DNA of 64,000 nucleotides from Streptomyces sp. NBC_00271 (GCF_036178845.1 NZ_CP108070.1:10850001-10914000), one strand, 5' to 3'. Counted from the stretch's first letter, positions 1-8,854 are shown. Numbers and translations are program-made. The notes: a model not told the origin generated them from the sequence alone.

Positions 1-588
1 GAGGCGGCCGCCGAGGTACTGCGACAGGTGCCGGACGACCAGCCGGCCTGTGTGGTGGAGGCCGCGCGGGCCCAGCTGGCGGCGGGCCGCCCCGCCGCCG
101 CGCTCGACCTGCTCGACCGCCTGCGCGCCGAGGGTCCGGCCGGTCCGGCGGTGACCGTGCGGGCCACGCTGACCCGGGCGCAGGCCGCACTCGAGGCGGG
201 TGACTCGGCCGCCGCGCGCAAGCTCGTGGGCCAGGCGCTCCTGGAGGCCCGGCGCGAGCGGCTGCGGCGGCCTTTCTTGGAGGCTGGACCGTGGATCCGA
301 CGCCTCTTGGGCACGGCGCCACTGCAGCCACTTGCCGCGGGCTGGTTGACGACCGGCGACGTGCCCCGGCTCGAAACGCCCGCACCGCTCGTCGTGCAGG
401 AGCTGAGCGAACGCGAACGCGACGTTCTGCGGCGACTGGCCCAGACGATGTCGACGGAAGAGATCGCGGCCGACCTCTGCGTGTCGGTGAACACGGTCAA
501 GACCCACCCCAAGAGCGTCTACCGGAAACTGGCGGTGAACCGGCGCAACGAAGCGGTGCGCCGGGCGCGCGAGCTGCGGCTGCTGTGA
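1..588 (+). CDS. LuxR-family transcriptional regulator, C-terminal part (5' truncated by window)
   Basis: The reading frame is open from base 1, so the gene begins outside the window. The visible 195 residues are an alanine-rich helical stretch of TPR/MalT type (about residues 1-125), then a LuxR/NarL helix-turn-helix (ELSERERDVLRRLAQ to the end). This architecture suggests a large MalT/LAL-type ATP-dependent regulator whose DNA-binding domain is at the C-terminus. One oddity: the recognition helix reads VNTVKTHPKSVYRKL, with proline where the family usually has leucine. That could weaken DNA binding. The target genes are unknown. Confidence 0.8.
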   Translation, partial: EAAAEVLRQVPDDQPACVVEAARAQLAAGRPAAALDLLDRLRAEGPAGPAVTVRATLTRAQAALEAGDSAAARKLVGQALLEARRERLRRPFLEAGPWIRRLLGTAPLQPLAAGWLTTGDVPRLETPAPLVVQELSERERDVLRRLAQTMSTEEIAADLCVSVNTVKTHPKSVYRKLAVNRRNEAVRRARELRLL

Positions 589-608
589 ACCCGTACCGGT
601 GACCACCC

Positions 609-625
609 TCGCCCGTCACGGGTGA
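609..625. promoter_or_regulatory. Palindrome TCGCCCGTCACGGGTGA, copy 1 of 3
   Basis: An inverted repeat with core CCCGTcACGGG, 143 bp upstream of the small membrane protein gene at 768. Similar palindromes lie at 1536-1552 and 2349-2368, before the other two membrane-protein genes at this end. It is followed by GGTGAGGCGCGGGACGA, resembling the sequence after copy 3. An operator role is inferred from position and repetition only. Confidence 0.45.
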
Positions 626-767
626 GGCGCGGGACGAGCCGTTCGGATGCGATGGGAGTGGCGGCACCACGCACCTCCCGACCGGGCGGGACGCCCGGAG
701 CATCGCGAGTCCGGCGATGTGGCCGATGTCCCTCGTTCCGGTGCGCCGAATCGGAGAGAAGGCCTTG

Positions 768-1286
768 ATGTCACGGACCGAACCCGCCGTAACCTCAGCG
801 GCCGACCCCGACCACCAGGCGCACGCCGACTACACCGGTGGTGTCTACGGGTCCATGCTCGCCGCGTCAGTGGTGATCGGCACCGGCACGCTGGGCTCGT
901 TCCCGCACCTGGAGCTGGCGGCGCTGCTCTTGGGCACCGGCTTGGCGTTCTGGATCGCGCACGTGCACGCCCAGCTGTTCGGGGCGCGTCTGGCCCGGCA
1001 GGCCCTGGACTGGAGGACCGTCGTCGAGGTGTGCCGTGCGGAGTGGCCGATCGTCAAGGCCGCCGTCCCGCCGACCGTGGCCGTGGCCGTCAGCCCGCTC
1101 CTGGGCCTCGGCCTCCAAGGCACCTTCTGGCTCGCGCTCGCCGTCGCCGTGGCCGGGCAGGTGGGATGGTCGGCGGCAGCGGCACGCCGCGCGGGCGCCT
1201 CCTGGCGCCTCACGGCCGTCACTGCCTCGATCAATCTGCTGCTCGGCCTGCTGATCATCTCGTTCAAGCTCGTCCTGACGCATTGA
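768..1286 (+). CDS. Small integral membrane protein of unknown function
   Basis: The product is 172 residues. The ATG at 768 is chosen because GGAGAGAAGG lies just upstream; the frame is open further 5' but without a better site. A hydrophilic N-terminus (to about residue 25) is followed by four or five hydrophobic segments, for example around YGSMLAASVVIGTGTL, LELAALLLGTGLAFWI, VAVAVSPLLGLGLQ and INLLLGLLIISFKLVL. I do not recognise a catalytic motif. It lies 17 bp upstream of another small gene and is preceded by the palindrome at 609-625. Confidence 0.7.
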   Translation: MSRTEPAVTSAADPDHQAHADYTGGVYGSMLAASVVIGTGTLGSFPHLELAALLLGTGLAFWIAHVHAQLFGARLARQALDWRTVVEVCRAEWPIVKAAVPPTVAVAVSPLLGLGLQGTFWLALAVAVAGQVGWSAAAARRAGASWRLTAVTASINLLLGLLIISFKLVLTH

Positions 1287-1303
1287 AAGGTCGTTCTGAG
1301 CCC

Positions 1304-1501
1304 ATGCGCTACGAGATCCGTGTCGAGGGACTCATGACGGAGACGCTGACCAAGGCGTTTCCGGAGATGGACCACGTGGTGATGTCCGGGCAGACCGTCC
1401 TGTTCGGCCCCGTTGTCGACGAGGCGCACCTGTACGGGCTGCTGGCCCGCTGCCAGTCGCTGGGACTGCACGTCATAGAGATGCGCCGGCTGCCGGAGTG
1501 A
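1304..1501 (+). CDS. Small conserved actinobacterial protein, 65 residues
   Basis: This short gene is in the same direction as the membrane protein before it, 17 bp downstream. The protein starts MRYEIRVEGLMTETL and ends LLARCQSLGLHVIEMRRLPE. The mix of beta-prone and helical segments (beta-alpha-beta-beta-alpha-beta in appearance) suggests a small ferredoxin-fold-like or ACT-like domain, but no binding residues can be named. Function unknown. Proteins of this size and pattern are familiar from actinomycete genomes. Confidence 0.65.
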   Translation: MRYEIRVEGLMTETLTKAFPEMDHVVMSGQTVLFGPVVDEAHLYGLLARCQSLGLHVIEMRRLPE

Positions 1502-1535
1502 CCGGGGCGTACGCCGTCCCCGAGGGCAGGGACGA

Positions 1536-1552
1536 TCACCCGCCGGGGGTGA
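1536..1552. promoter_or_regulatory. Palindrome TCACCCGCCGGGGGTGA, copy 2 of 3
   Basis: Six-base arms TCACCC/GGGTGA around GCCGG, 118 bp upstream of the HdeD-like gene. It shares the TCRCCCG...GGGTGA form with the palindromes at 609 and 2349. Confidence 0.45.
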
Positions 1553-1670
1553 ACCGGCAGCGGGCGGCGCGCGGGACGCTGACCCGGTGAAGTCCCCGCA
1601 CACCGTCCCGTCGGCGGTCCGGCGACGACCCGCTCGACCGCGTCAGGACTCGACCGCGTGAGGAGGAGCC

Positions 1671-2333
1671 ATGACCGATTCGCGTGGTCCGGCACCGCGT
1701 ACCGAGCCCGGGCCCAGGCCCGAAGGGGCGGCCTCCCCGCCGCCCGACGACGCCGAGGAACTGCTGGCGGGACTCGGCCGCTCATGGACCTGGATCCTGG
1801 GTTCGGCGATCACGACGCTGGTGCCGGGCATCCTGGTGCTGGTGTGGCCGGACGAGACCCTGCACATCCTGGCGGTACTCATCGGTCTCTATCTGGTCGT
1901 GACCGGGGTGTTCCGCTTCGTGGCGGTCTTCGGCCGCGAGGAGCACGGCGAGCGGATTCCCGGGCTCTTGCTCTCGATACTGTTCGTCCTGGCCGGGGTG
2001 CTGTGCCTGAGGAACCCGCTGCAGACCATCGCCGCGCTCTCGCTGATCGTCGGCGTCGTCTGGCTCGCGTCCGGCATGCTGACCGCCTATACGGCCATCG
2101 CCATGAAGGCCCTCCCGCACCGTGGCGTCGTCTTCTGCGCCGCAGCGCTCGGCATCGTCGCGGGAGTCGTGGTGCTCGCCCTGCCGACCGAGTCCGCCCG
2201 CGCCCTGACCCGGCTGCTCGGCCTGTGGCTCGTCCTGCTCGGCCTGATCGAACTCGTCCTCGCCTTCGCCTGGCGGGCCGCGCTGCGCCGCGCACGCGCC
2301 GCGGACCCGTACGGCTCCGCCCCGTCGCCCTGA
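1671..2333 (+). CDS. HdeD-family (DUF308) membrane protein
   Basis: The 220-residue product has a proline-rich cytoplasmic N-terminus (about 1-35) followed by six hydrophobic segments arranged as three repeats of about 55 residues (for example ILGSAITTLVPGILVLVWP, LLSILFVLAGVLCLRNP, VVFCAAALGIVAGVVVLALP). Each pair ends with a P or NP turn, typical of HdeD/DUF308 proteins. HdeD in enterobacteria is linked to acid resistance; the role in Streptomyces is not known. The start has a strong GAGGAGGAG site five bases upstream. It is a stand-alone gene behind the 1536-1552 palindrome. Confidence 0.85.
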   Translation: MTDSRGPAPRTEPGPRPEGAASPPPDDAEELLAGLGRSWTWILGSAITTLVPGILVLVWPDETLHILAVLIGLYLVVTGVFRFVAVFGREEHGERIPGLLLSILFVLAGVLCLRNPLQTIAALSLIVGVVWLASGMLTAYTAIAMKALPHRGVVFCAAALGIVAGVVVLALPTESARALTRLLGLWLVLLGLIELVLAFAWRAALRRARAADPYGSAPSP

Positions 2334-2348
2334 GACTCCGCGGCGACG

Positions 2349-2368
2349 TTCACCCGTCCCGGGTGAGG
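2349..2368. promoter_or_regulatory. Palindrome around CACCCGTCCCGGGTG, copy 3 of 3
   Basis: Perfect six-base arms CACCCG/CGGGTG with centre TCC at 2351-2365, flanked by TT and AG. It is 80 bp upstream of the SHOCT gene and followed by GGTGAGGCCGGACGAACC, resembling the sequence after copy 1. Confidence 0.5.
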
Positions 2369-2444
2369 CCGGACGAACCTTGCCGTGCGCATGCTGAATC
2401 GGGAGGAACGACTGCCGGGCGATCGCCCGGGATGGAGGAGCGAC

Positions 2445-2903
2445 ATGAGCACACAGATGTACCTCGCGTACGACTACCCGCTGCTGAGCGTCTTCTGGAG
2501 CATGCTCTGGTTCTTCCTGTGGATCATGTGGTTCATCCTGCTCTTCCGGATCATCATCGACATCTTCCGTGACGACGAGCTGGGTGGTTGGGCCAAGGCA
2601 GGCTGGCTCCTGTTCGTCATCCTCCTGCCCTTCCTGGGCGTCCTCGTCTACGTGATCGCCCGCGGCAAGAACATGGGTCGCCGAGAGATGAATCAGGCCC
2701 GCGCGCAGCAGGAGGCCTTCGACTCCTACATCCGGCAGGCGGCGGGCGGCACCGGAACCAGCAGCGTCGACGAACTCGCCAAGCTGTCCGAGATCCGCGC
2801 CCGTGGCGACATCACGGACGAGGAGTTCCGCAGGGCGAAGGAACTCGTTCTGAGCGGTCAGGGCCCGTCCAGCGGCTCGGGCACCGCCGCCTCGGGCCAG
2901 TGA
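2445..2903 (+). CDS. SHOCT-domain membrane protein with PLDc_N-type transmembrane hairpin
   Basis: The start is the ATG at 2445, with GGAGGAG at 2434-2440; earlier in-frame starts lack a site. The protein is 152 residues. Two membrane helices (about residues 13-40 and 52-74; FWSMLWFFLWIMWFILLF and AGWLLFVILLPFLGVLVYVI) bracket the RDDELGGWAKAG loop typical of phospholipase_D-nuclease N-terminal hairpins. A short helical C-terminal domain, DELAKLSEIRARGDITDEEF, matches SHOCT. SHOCT domains are thought to mediate oligomerisation; function here is unknown. It converges with the PAS phosphatase gene on the other strand. Confidence 0.85.
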   Translation: MSTQMYLAYDYPLLSVFWSMLWFFLWIMWFILLFRIIIDIFRDDELGGWAKAGWLLFVILLPFLGVLVYVIARGKNMGRREMNQARAQQEAFDSYIRQAAGGTGTSSVDELAKLSEIRARGDITDEEFRRAKELVLSGQGPSSGSGTAASGQ

Positions 2904-2967
2904 GCGCCGGACGAGGCGACGCCGGGCAGCACGAGGTCACCAGGTAGCACGATGACGGCGGGACCAC

Positions 2968-5286
2968 TCACAGGTGGAGGGTGAACCAGGTGGTCTTGCC
3001 GTCGTCGGTGGGTCGTACGCCCCAGTCGTCGGCGAGCGCGCGGACGAGGACCAGTCCGCGCCCGGATTCGTCGTCCTCGGCCGCGAAGCGGGGTTGGGGC
3101 AACCGCGGGCTGTGGTCGCCGACTTCGACCGTCAGGTCCAAGGCGGTCCGGCACAGGTGCAGTCCGATGGGGCCCTGGGCGTGCTGAACGGCGTTGGTGA
3201 GGACTTCTGAGAGCAACAGCCGCGCGTCGTCGGCCTTTGTGGCGCAGCCCCACGAGGTGAGGGCCTTGCTGAGGAAGGCTCGGCCCTCGGGGACGGAGTC
3301 GGGGACCGCCGGGAGGTCGAGGGAGACGGCGGCGAGCGGTGCTTCGGGCAGTCGAGTCAGCAGCAGGGTGACATCGTCGTTGTGGCCCTCGGCGTCGGGC
3401 AGCAAGGTGGTCAGGACGTGGTCGGCGGCCACCTCGAGGTCGGGAGCAGTGGTGAACACGTCGCTCAGCGCGCTGGTGAGCTGGGAGAGCTGGTCCTCGA
3501 TGTCGCTGCCGGGGGTTTCGATCAGTCCGTCGGTGTAGAGCACGAGGGTGGCGCCGGGCGGGATGACCGCGCTGCACTGCTGGTAGAGGACATCACCCAC
3601 GCCGAGGGGCGCGTTGACGGGCGCGGGCAGCGCACGGGCGCCCTCGCCCGGGGTGGCCACCAGGGTGGGCAGATGTCCGGCGGAGCAGATCGTCACCGCG
3701 CCCGCGTCGGCCGCGACCACCAGGTAGCAGCAGGTGACCAGTTGGTCCGGGACGTCGAGGTCGGCGACGGCGGCGTCGAGGGCCTGCATGAGCTGGCGGG
3801 GCTGCATACCGGTCTTGGCCAGGGCGTGTGCGGCGGAACGCAACTGGCCCATGACGGCGGCGGCTTCGAGCCCGCGTCCCATCACGTCGCCGATCAGGAC
3901 GCCGACGCGGCCGGCGCCCAGCGGAACCAGGTCGAACCAGTCGCCGCCCACCCCGGCCCCCTGGGTGGCGGGCCGATAGCGGCTGGCGGTCGTGAGACCG
4001 GGGATGGCGGGCGGAGTGCCCATCAGACTGCGCTGCAGGGTCAGGGCGATGTGCCGCTGTTGTTCGTACAGGACGGTCAGCTCGGCTTCGGCCCGCTTGC
4101 GATCGCTGATGTCGCGGACGATGGCACAGGCGCCGATGACCTCGCCGTCGGGGGAACGGGTCGGCCACAGGGTGATGTCGACGTCGAGGAGATCGCCGTG
4201 ACGGGTGACCCGCAGTGTCTCGAAGTGCTCGACCCTTTCCCCGTTGCGCAACCGGTCCATCAGGAGGTCGATCTCGTGGCCGTGGTCGGGCGGGGCCAGC
4301 AGGGACACATGGCGGCCCATGACCTGGGCGCGGGTGTACCCGTAGAGGCGCTGGGCGGCGGCGTTCCAGTAGGTGATGTGCCCGTCGAGGGTCTTGGCGA
4401 GGATCGCGTCCTGGGAGGACTCGACGAGGGCGGCCAGCTCGTTGATGCGTTCCTCGGCCGCCTTGCGGTCGCTGACGTCGCGGACGGCGGCGGAGACGAG
4501 GAGGCCGTCGGTGGTCTCCAGGGGGCTGAGGCTGATCTCGACGGGGAACTCGGTGCCGTCCTTGCGCAGGCCGTGAAGTTCGAGACCGGCGCCCATGGGG
4601 CGCACCTGGCGGTTGTGGGTGTAGCCGGACCGGTGCTTGGTGTGGTGGGTTCGGAAGCGGTCGGGTACGAGCAAGTCCACTGATCGGCCGAGGAGTTCCT
4701 CGCGGCCGTAGCCGAAGAGTGCTTCGGTCTGGGCGTTGACGAGTCTGATCGTCCCGGTGTCGTCCACGATCACCATGGCGTCCGGCGCCGCCTCCAGCAA
4801 TCCCCGGAACCGGTCCTCGGCTGCCTTGCGGTCGCTCACGTCGCGGACGGCGGCGGAGACGAGGAGGCCGTCGGTGGTCTCCAGAGGGCTGAGGCTGATC
4901 TCGACGGGGAACTCGGTGCCGTCCTTGCGCAGGCCATGGAGTTCGAGACCGGCGCCCATGGGGCGCACTTGACGATTCTCGGCGTAGCCGGAGCGGTGCA
5001 GTGCGTGGTGGGTCCGGAAGCGGTCGGGTACGAGCAAGTCCACTGATCGGCCGAGGAGTTCCTCGCGGCCGTAGCCGAAGAGCGCTTCGGTCTGGGCGTT
5101 GACGAGTGTGATCGTCCCGGTGTCGTCCACGATGATCATGGCGTCCGGCGCCGCTTCCAGGAGCCCTCGAAACCTGTCCTCGGCGCCTCCCGAACGGGCA
5201 CCGCGCTCCCCGGCACAGCACGTCGACGTGGCGCAGCCGGACGCCGAGCCCGGTGCGGCCGAAGCCGAACTGATCGTTTCTCCCAC
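2968..5286 (-). CDS. PAS-PAS-PAS-SpoIIE phosphatase-HATPase regulatory protein
   Basis: About 772 residues. In order: two almost identical PAS domains (about 35-155 and 156-276), a third divergent PAS (about 280-400), a PP2C/SpoIIE-type serine phosphatase with VGGDWFDLVPL and DVMGRGLEAAAVMGQLR, and a C-terminal HATPase_c of anti-sigma-factor kinase type (LLSEVLTNAVQHAQ, DESGRGLVLVRALADDWG). Such proteins sense a signal through PAS and act on anti-sigma-factor antagonists. The GTG at 5286 is preferred because a G-run lies just upstream; a GTG at 5313 is the alternative. The tandem PAS duplication is described as a repeat. Confidence 0.88.
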   Translation of the reverse strand: MGETISSASAAPGSASGCATSTCCAGERGARSGGAEDRFRGLLEAAPDAMIIVDDTGTITLVNAQTEALFGYGREELLGRSVDLLVPDRFRTHHALHRSGYAENRQVRPMGAGLELHGLRKDGTEFPVEISLSPLETTDGLLVSAAVRDVSDRKAAEDRFRGLLEAAPDAMVIVDDTGTIRLVNAQTEALFGYGREELLGRSVDLLVPDRFRTHHTKHRSGYTHNRQVRPMGAGLELHGLRKDGTEFPVEISLSPLETTDGLLVSAAVRDVSDRKAAEERINELAALVESSQDAILAKTLDGHITYWNAAAQRLYGYTRAQVMGRHVSLLAPPDHGHEIDLLMDRLRNGERVEHFETLRVTRHGDLLDVDITLWPTRSPDGEVIGACAIVRDISDRKRAEAELTVLYEQQRHIALTLQRSLMGTPPAIPGLTTASRYRPATQGAGVGGDWFDLVPLGAGRVGVLIGDVMGRGLEAAAVMGQLRSAAHALAKTGMQPRQLMQALDAAVADLDVPDQLVTCCYLVVAADAGAVTICSAGHLPTLVATPGEGARALPAPVNAPLGVGDVLYQQCSAVIPPGATLVLYTDGLIETPGSDIEDQLSQLTSALSDVFTTAPDLEVAADHVLTTLLPDAEGHNDDVTLLLTRLPEAPLAAVSLDLPAVPDSVPEGRAFLSKALTSWGCATKADDARLLLSEVLTNAVQHAQGPIGLHLCRTALDLTVEVGDHSPRLPQPRFAAEDDESGRGLVLVRALADDWGVRPTDDGKTTWFTLHL
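4456..5181 (-). repeat. Tandem 363-bp direct repeat encoding two near-identical PAS domains
   Basis: The sequence at about 4456-4818 is repeated at about 4819-5181 with an offset of exactly 363 bp (121 codons) and only scattered changes, many at synonymous sites. For example CCTTGCGGTC at 4461 recurs at 4824. Conservation at DNA level points to a recent duplication or ongoing gene conversion inside the phosphatase gene. Confidence 0.85.
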
Positions 5287-5443
5287 GTTCGCCCCCCCAC
5301 AGACCCTCCGCACGGGTCGTTCGGGCCATCTCAGCGCACTTGGGTCACGATCACTCGGGCATGTCTCATTCTGGCCGCACCGCGGTCGATCGTGTCTGCG
5401 GTGAGCGCGGGCTTCGTCCGTCTGCGGACGTGTTCGGTCGCGG

Positions 5444-7888
5444 TTACGTGCGCTCGTGCTGGATGTCGATCTCCGCCCAGATGGACTTCCCTCCGGGCAG
5501 GTGGCGCGTGCCCCAACGCTCGGCGAACTGGGCCACGAGCAACAACCCGCGCCCGCCCTCGTCGAAGGTGCGGGCCCGCCGCATGTGCGGGGCGGTACTG
5601 CTGCCGTCGGAGACCTCGCAGATCAGCACGGTGTCCTGGATCAGGCGTAGCTGAAGGGGAGGGCCGCCGTAGCGGATCGCGTTGGTGACCAGCTCGCTCA
5701 CCACCAACTCCGCGGTGAAGGAGACCTCCTGCAGCCCCCACTTCGCCAGGCGACGGGAGACCTCGCCGCGCGCGCCCGCCACGGCGGCCGGGTCGGCAGG
5801 CAGGTCCCAGGTGGCGACCCGGCCCGAGTCGAGGGTGCGAGTGCGGGCGACGAGCAGGGCGACGTCGTCCGACGGCTGCGCGGGGAGCAGGGTCTGGACC
5901 AGGTCGTCGCAGAGGGCCTCCAGCGAGTGAGCGGGCCGCACCAGGCGCCGGCGCAGCAGCGCCATGCCCTTGCCGAGGTCGTGTTCGGGGACCTCGACGA
6001 GGCCGTCCGTGTACAGCGCGAGCAGGCTGCCACGGGGCACCTCCCATTCGACTGCTTCGAAAGGCAGCCCGCCCACTCCGAGCGGAGGGCCGACCGGCAG
6101 GTCGACGAACTCCGCCGTGCCGTCGGGCGTGACCACGGCGGGCGGGGGATGGCCCGCCCCGGCGGCCGTGCAGCGGCGCGTGACCGGGTCGTAGACCAGG
6201 TACAGACAGGTGGCGATGACATCGGTGAAGTTGTCGAGCTCCGGGTCCTCCGTGCCCGTGCCCTCCTCCGCCCTGAGATGGGTGACCAGGTCGTCCAGAT
6301 GGACGAGGAGCTCCTCGGGAGGCAGGTCGACGTCCGCCAGAGTGCGTACCGCGGTCCGCAGGCGGCCCATGGTGGCGGAGGCGTGCAGACCGTGGCCGAC
6401 CACGTCTCCGACGACCAGGGCGACCCGGGCCCCCGACAGGGGGATCACGTCGAACCAGTCGCCGCCCAGCCCGGCCCGGGAGCGAGCCGGCAGGTAGCGA
6501 TGCGCCACCTCCACGGCCTCCTGGGCGGCGATCCGCTGCGGAAGCAGACTTCGTTGCAGGGCCAGGGCGGTGGTCCGCTCCAGGGTGTACCGGCGGGCGT
6601 TGTCCACGGCCACGGCGGCGCGTGCGGCGATCTCCTCCGCGAGAAGCAGATCGTCTTCGTTGAAGGGGTCCTGGCGCTGGTGGCGGACGAGTACGGCCAC
6701 CCCGAGCGTGATGCCGCGGGCGCGCAGTGGGACGACCATGAGCGAGTGCATTCCGAAGGCGCGGACCTTCACCGCGCGCTCGGGGTCGGCCGTCCGCCAG
6801 CTCTCGACGGCTTCGTCCAGGGTGCTGTGCAGCGAGGAATGCCCGGTGAGAAGGCAGTTGGCGGGCGGCGAGGAATCCGGGTAGTAGTCAACATCTCCCG
6901 GCTGGACCAACGACTCGGGGACGCCAGGAAGGACGGACTGCTGCGCTGCGCGGCGCAGACCGATGGAGCCCTCGCCGGGGGGCCTGGGCTCGATACCGCG
7001 GAACAGCGAGTCCAGCAGGTCGATACTGATGAAGTCGGCGAGTCGGCCCACCGCGACGTCGGCCATCTCCTGAGCGGTACGCGTCACGTCGAGAGTGCTG
7101 CCCACCTGTGCGCTGACGTCGTTCAGCAGGGCGAGCCGTTCCCGGGCCCGGTGCTGCTCGGTGTCGTCGAGCGCGACGACCTGTACGTGTCGCACCTCTC
7201 CCGCGGGGTTCCTGACGGGGGACACGGTGATGGCCCAGAACCTTCCGTGGGCTTCGGGCCGGGGTGGGCCATGTACGTGAAAGAGCTCGGGTTCCCCCGT
7301 CTTGAACACCCGGCGCATCCCCTCTTCGACCGTGGTGCAGATGTGGGGCGGCAGGATGTCGGTGACACGCCGACCGCGCATCTGCCGCTCCGTGAGACCC
7401 AGTTGGCGGATCGCGCCGGCGCTGCCCCGCAGGGCCCGCAAATCGGAGTCGTAGATCATCACAGGAAGGTGGCTCTGCGCGAAGGCTTCCTCCGTCGTCG
7501 CCTCGTCCTTGGCCGGATGTGGCTTCTGACCCGTACGCGGCCGGCGCGGCGGCGTGGCCACGATGAGCCATTGCGGGTTGCCCTCACGGTCGAGTGACGG
7601 GTACGCCCGCAGCTCGGCTTCCGTGTGATGGCCGTCGCGGTGCCGCAGCGGGGTCGTCCCGGTGCGTCCCTCAAGTAGCGCGGAGAAGTCCACCGGGGCG
7701 TCGGCGTCGCAGCCGAACAGACGCGCCGCGGGACGCCCTACGACGTCCTGGTGCGGGTATCCGAGCAACCGCTGCGCGCCGTTACTCCACCCCGTCACGG
7801 TCCCTCGCGCGTCGACGACCGCCGTGGCCGAGGTGACCGGGTCCGGAAGCTGACCGAGGCCGTTTCCCAGGGGGCCGGCATTCTCCAT
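5444..7888 (-). CDS. PAS-PAS-GAF-SpoIIE phosphatase-HATPase regulatory protein
   Basis: The 814-residue product has two PAS-like domains (about 15-100 and 125-245; the first with GWSNGAQRLLGYPHQDVVGR), a GAF domain (about 265-440), an SpoIIE/PP2C phosphatase (GGDWFDVIPLSGARVALVVG, DVVGHGLHASATMGRLRTAV, SLLALYTDGLVE) and a C-terminal HATPase_c (LVVSELVTNAIRYG, EGGRGLLLVAQFAERWG). It resembles the neighbouring 2968-5286 protein in its second half, so the two are paralogues in the same direction, 157 bp apart. Both probably feed a partner-switching sigma-factor pathway, but no sigma or anti-anti-sigma gene is in the window. Confidence 0.88.
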   Translation of the reverse strand: MENAGPLGNGLGQLPDPVTSATAVVDARGTVTGWSNGAQRLLGYPHQDVVGRPAARLFGCDADAPVDFSALLEGRTGTTPLRHRDGHHTEAELRAYPSLDREGNPQWLIVATPPRRPRTGQKPHPAKDEATTEEAFAQSHLPVMIYDSDLRALRGSAGAIRQLGLTERQMRGRRVTDILPPHICTTVEEGMRRVFKTGEPELFHVHGPPRPEAHGRFWAITVSPVRNPAGEVRHVQVVALDDTEQHRARERLALLNDVSAQVGSTLDVTRTAQEMADVAVGRLADFISIDLLDSLFRGIEPRPPGEGSIGLRRAAQQSVLPGVPESLVQPGDVDYYPDSSPPANCLLTGHSSLHSTLDEAVESWRTADPERAVKVRAFGMHSLMVVPLRARGITLGVAVLVRHQRQDPFNEDDLLLAEEIAARAAVAVDNARRYTLERTTALALQRSLLPQRIAAQEAVEVAHRYLPARSRAGLGGDWFDVIPLSGARVALVVGDVVGHGLHASATMGRLRTAVRTLADVDLPPEELLVHLDDLVTHLRAEEGTGTEDPELDNFTDVIATCLYLVYDPVTRRCTAAGAGHPPPAVVTPDGTAEFVDLPVGPPLGVGGLPFEAVEWEVPRGSLLALYTDGLVEVPEHDLGKGMALLRRRLVRPAHSLEALCDDLVQTLLPAQPSDDVALLVARTRTLDSGRVATWDLPADPAAVAGARGEVSRRLAKWGLQEVSFTAELVVSELVTNAIRYGGPPLQLRLIQDTVLICEVSDGSSTAPHMRRARTFDEGGRGLLLVAQFAERWGTRHLPGGKSIWAEIDIQHERT

Positions 7889-8086
7889 GTCCCATCATCG
7901 CCCATCCTGTCCCCCGGGAACTCTCGGGTTCTGGGGAGACAAAGCAGAGGCCGCAGGTCGGCGGAACGTCGCATCCCGTCGCGTCGGTTCCTTCCCCCAC
8001 TTGTATCTCTCCTTGAGCGCACACGCAGGTCGGCGTCCAGTCCCCCGCGCGCCGGAAGGCTCGGAGGTGCTGCCGCACCGCGCCGG

Positions 8087-8788
8087 TCAAGGCGACAGTT
8101 GGGTGTGGCGCGGTGACTCGGCGTACAGGCCTTCGGAGGTGTCGTCCGTCCGGTGGCCCAGCTGTTCGGTGACGTCCACGACTCCGTCCACGCCTTGGCA
8201 CATCCGCACGGCGACGGGGATGAGGGATTTCCGTTCGACGCTTCCCGTCAAGGAGACCCGGCCGTCCACGACCCGCACGGTCACCGAGTCGGGCGCGATA
8301 CCCAGGGTGCGGACCAGCACGTCCCCGGAGATCTCCTCACGAATGGCACTGTCACCGCGCAGGAACACGCGCAGCAGGTCGGCGCGGCTGATCAGCCCGA
8401 CCAGCCGGTCCGCTTCGTCCACCACCGGCAGCCGCTTGACGCGGTGGCGCTCCATCACCTGCGCGGCCTCCACCACCGTCCACTGCGGCCGGGCCGTGAT
8501 GGCCGGGCTGTTCATGAGCCCTCGGGCGGTGGTCGCCTCCTGCTTGGTCCGGTCGGCGGGGCGCGGGTGCAGGACCGGCAGTAGTCCTGCGGGGTCCAGC
8601 TGACCCGCCTCCTTGCGCAGCAGATCCGCCTCGGACACCACGCCCACGGGCCGGTCGTCGGCGTCCACGACCGGTATCGCCGTGATGTCGTACTCGGCCA
8701 GCAGTTTGGCGATGTCCTTGAACCCGGCGTCCTCCCGCACTCGTACGACCGAAGTGGTCATCAGATCGCTCACCATCCGGTGCCGCAT
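8087..8788 (-). CDS. Tandem CBS domain protein with C-terminal BON domain
   Basis: The protein has 233 residues, starting MRHRMVSDLMTTSVV behind GGAGGCGG. The first CBS domain spans about 8-62 (DITAIPVVDADDRPVGVVSE), the second about 92-150 (RVKRLPVVDEADRLVGLISR), and a BON domain about 155-225 (RTLGIAPDSVTVRVVDGRVSL). CBS pairs bind adenine nucleotides and BON domains often bind membranes or lipids, so an energy-sensing role is inferred. Three other CBS-BON genes of the same plan occur in the window. A perfect operator-like palindrome lies 67 bp upstream. Confidence 0.88.
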   Translation of the reverse strand: MRHRMVSDLMTTSVVRVREDAGFKDIAKLLAEYDITAIPVVDADDRPVGVVSEADLLRKEAGQLDPAGLLPVLHPRPADRTKQEATTARGLMNSPAITARPQWTVVEAAQVMERHRVKRLPVVDEADRLVGLISRADLLRVFLRGDSAIREEISGDVLVRTLGIAPDSVTVRVVDGRVSLTGSVERKSLIPVAVRMCQGVDGVVDVTEQLGHRTDDTSEGLYAESPRHTQLSP

Positions 8789-8854
8789 GGCTTCCGCCTC
8801 CTTCGTCACGTGCGTTCCCCTCCACTGTGCGGTGTTCTCGGCCGTCGCCTCCAT

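Noticed and set aside
3382..4683. Plus-strand open frame of 433 codons opposite the PAS phosphatase
   Set aside because: It has no recognisable domain and mirrors codon bias of the real minus-strand gene.
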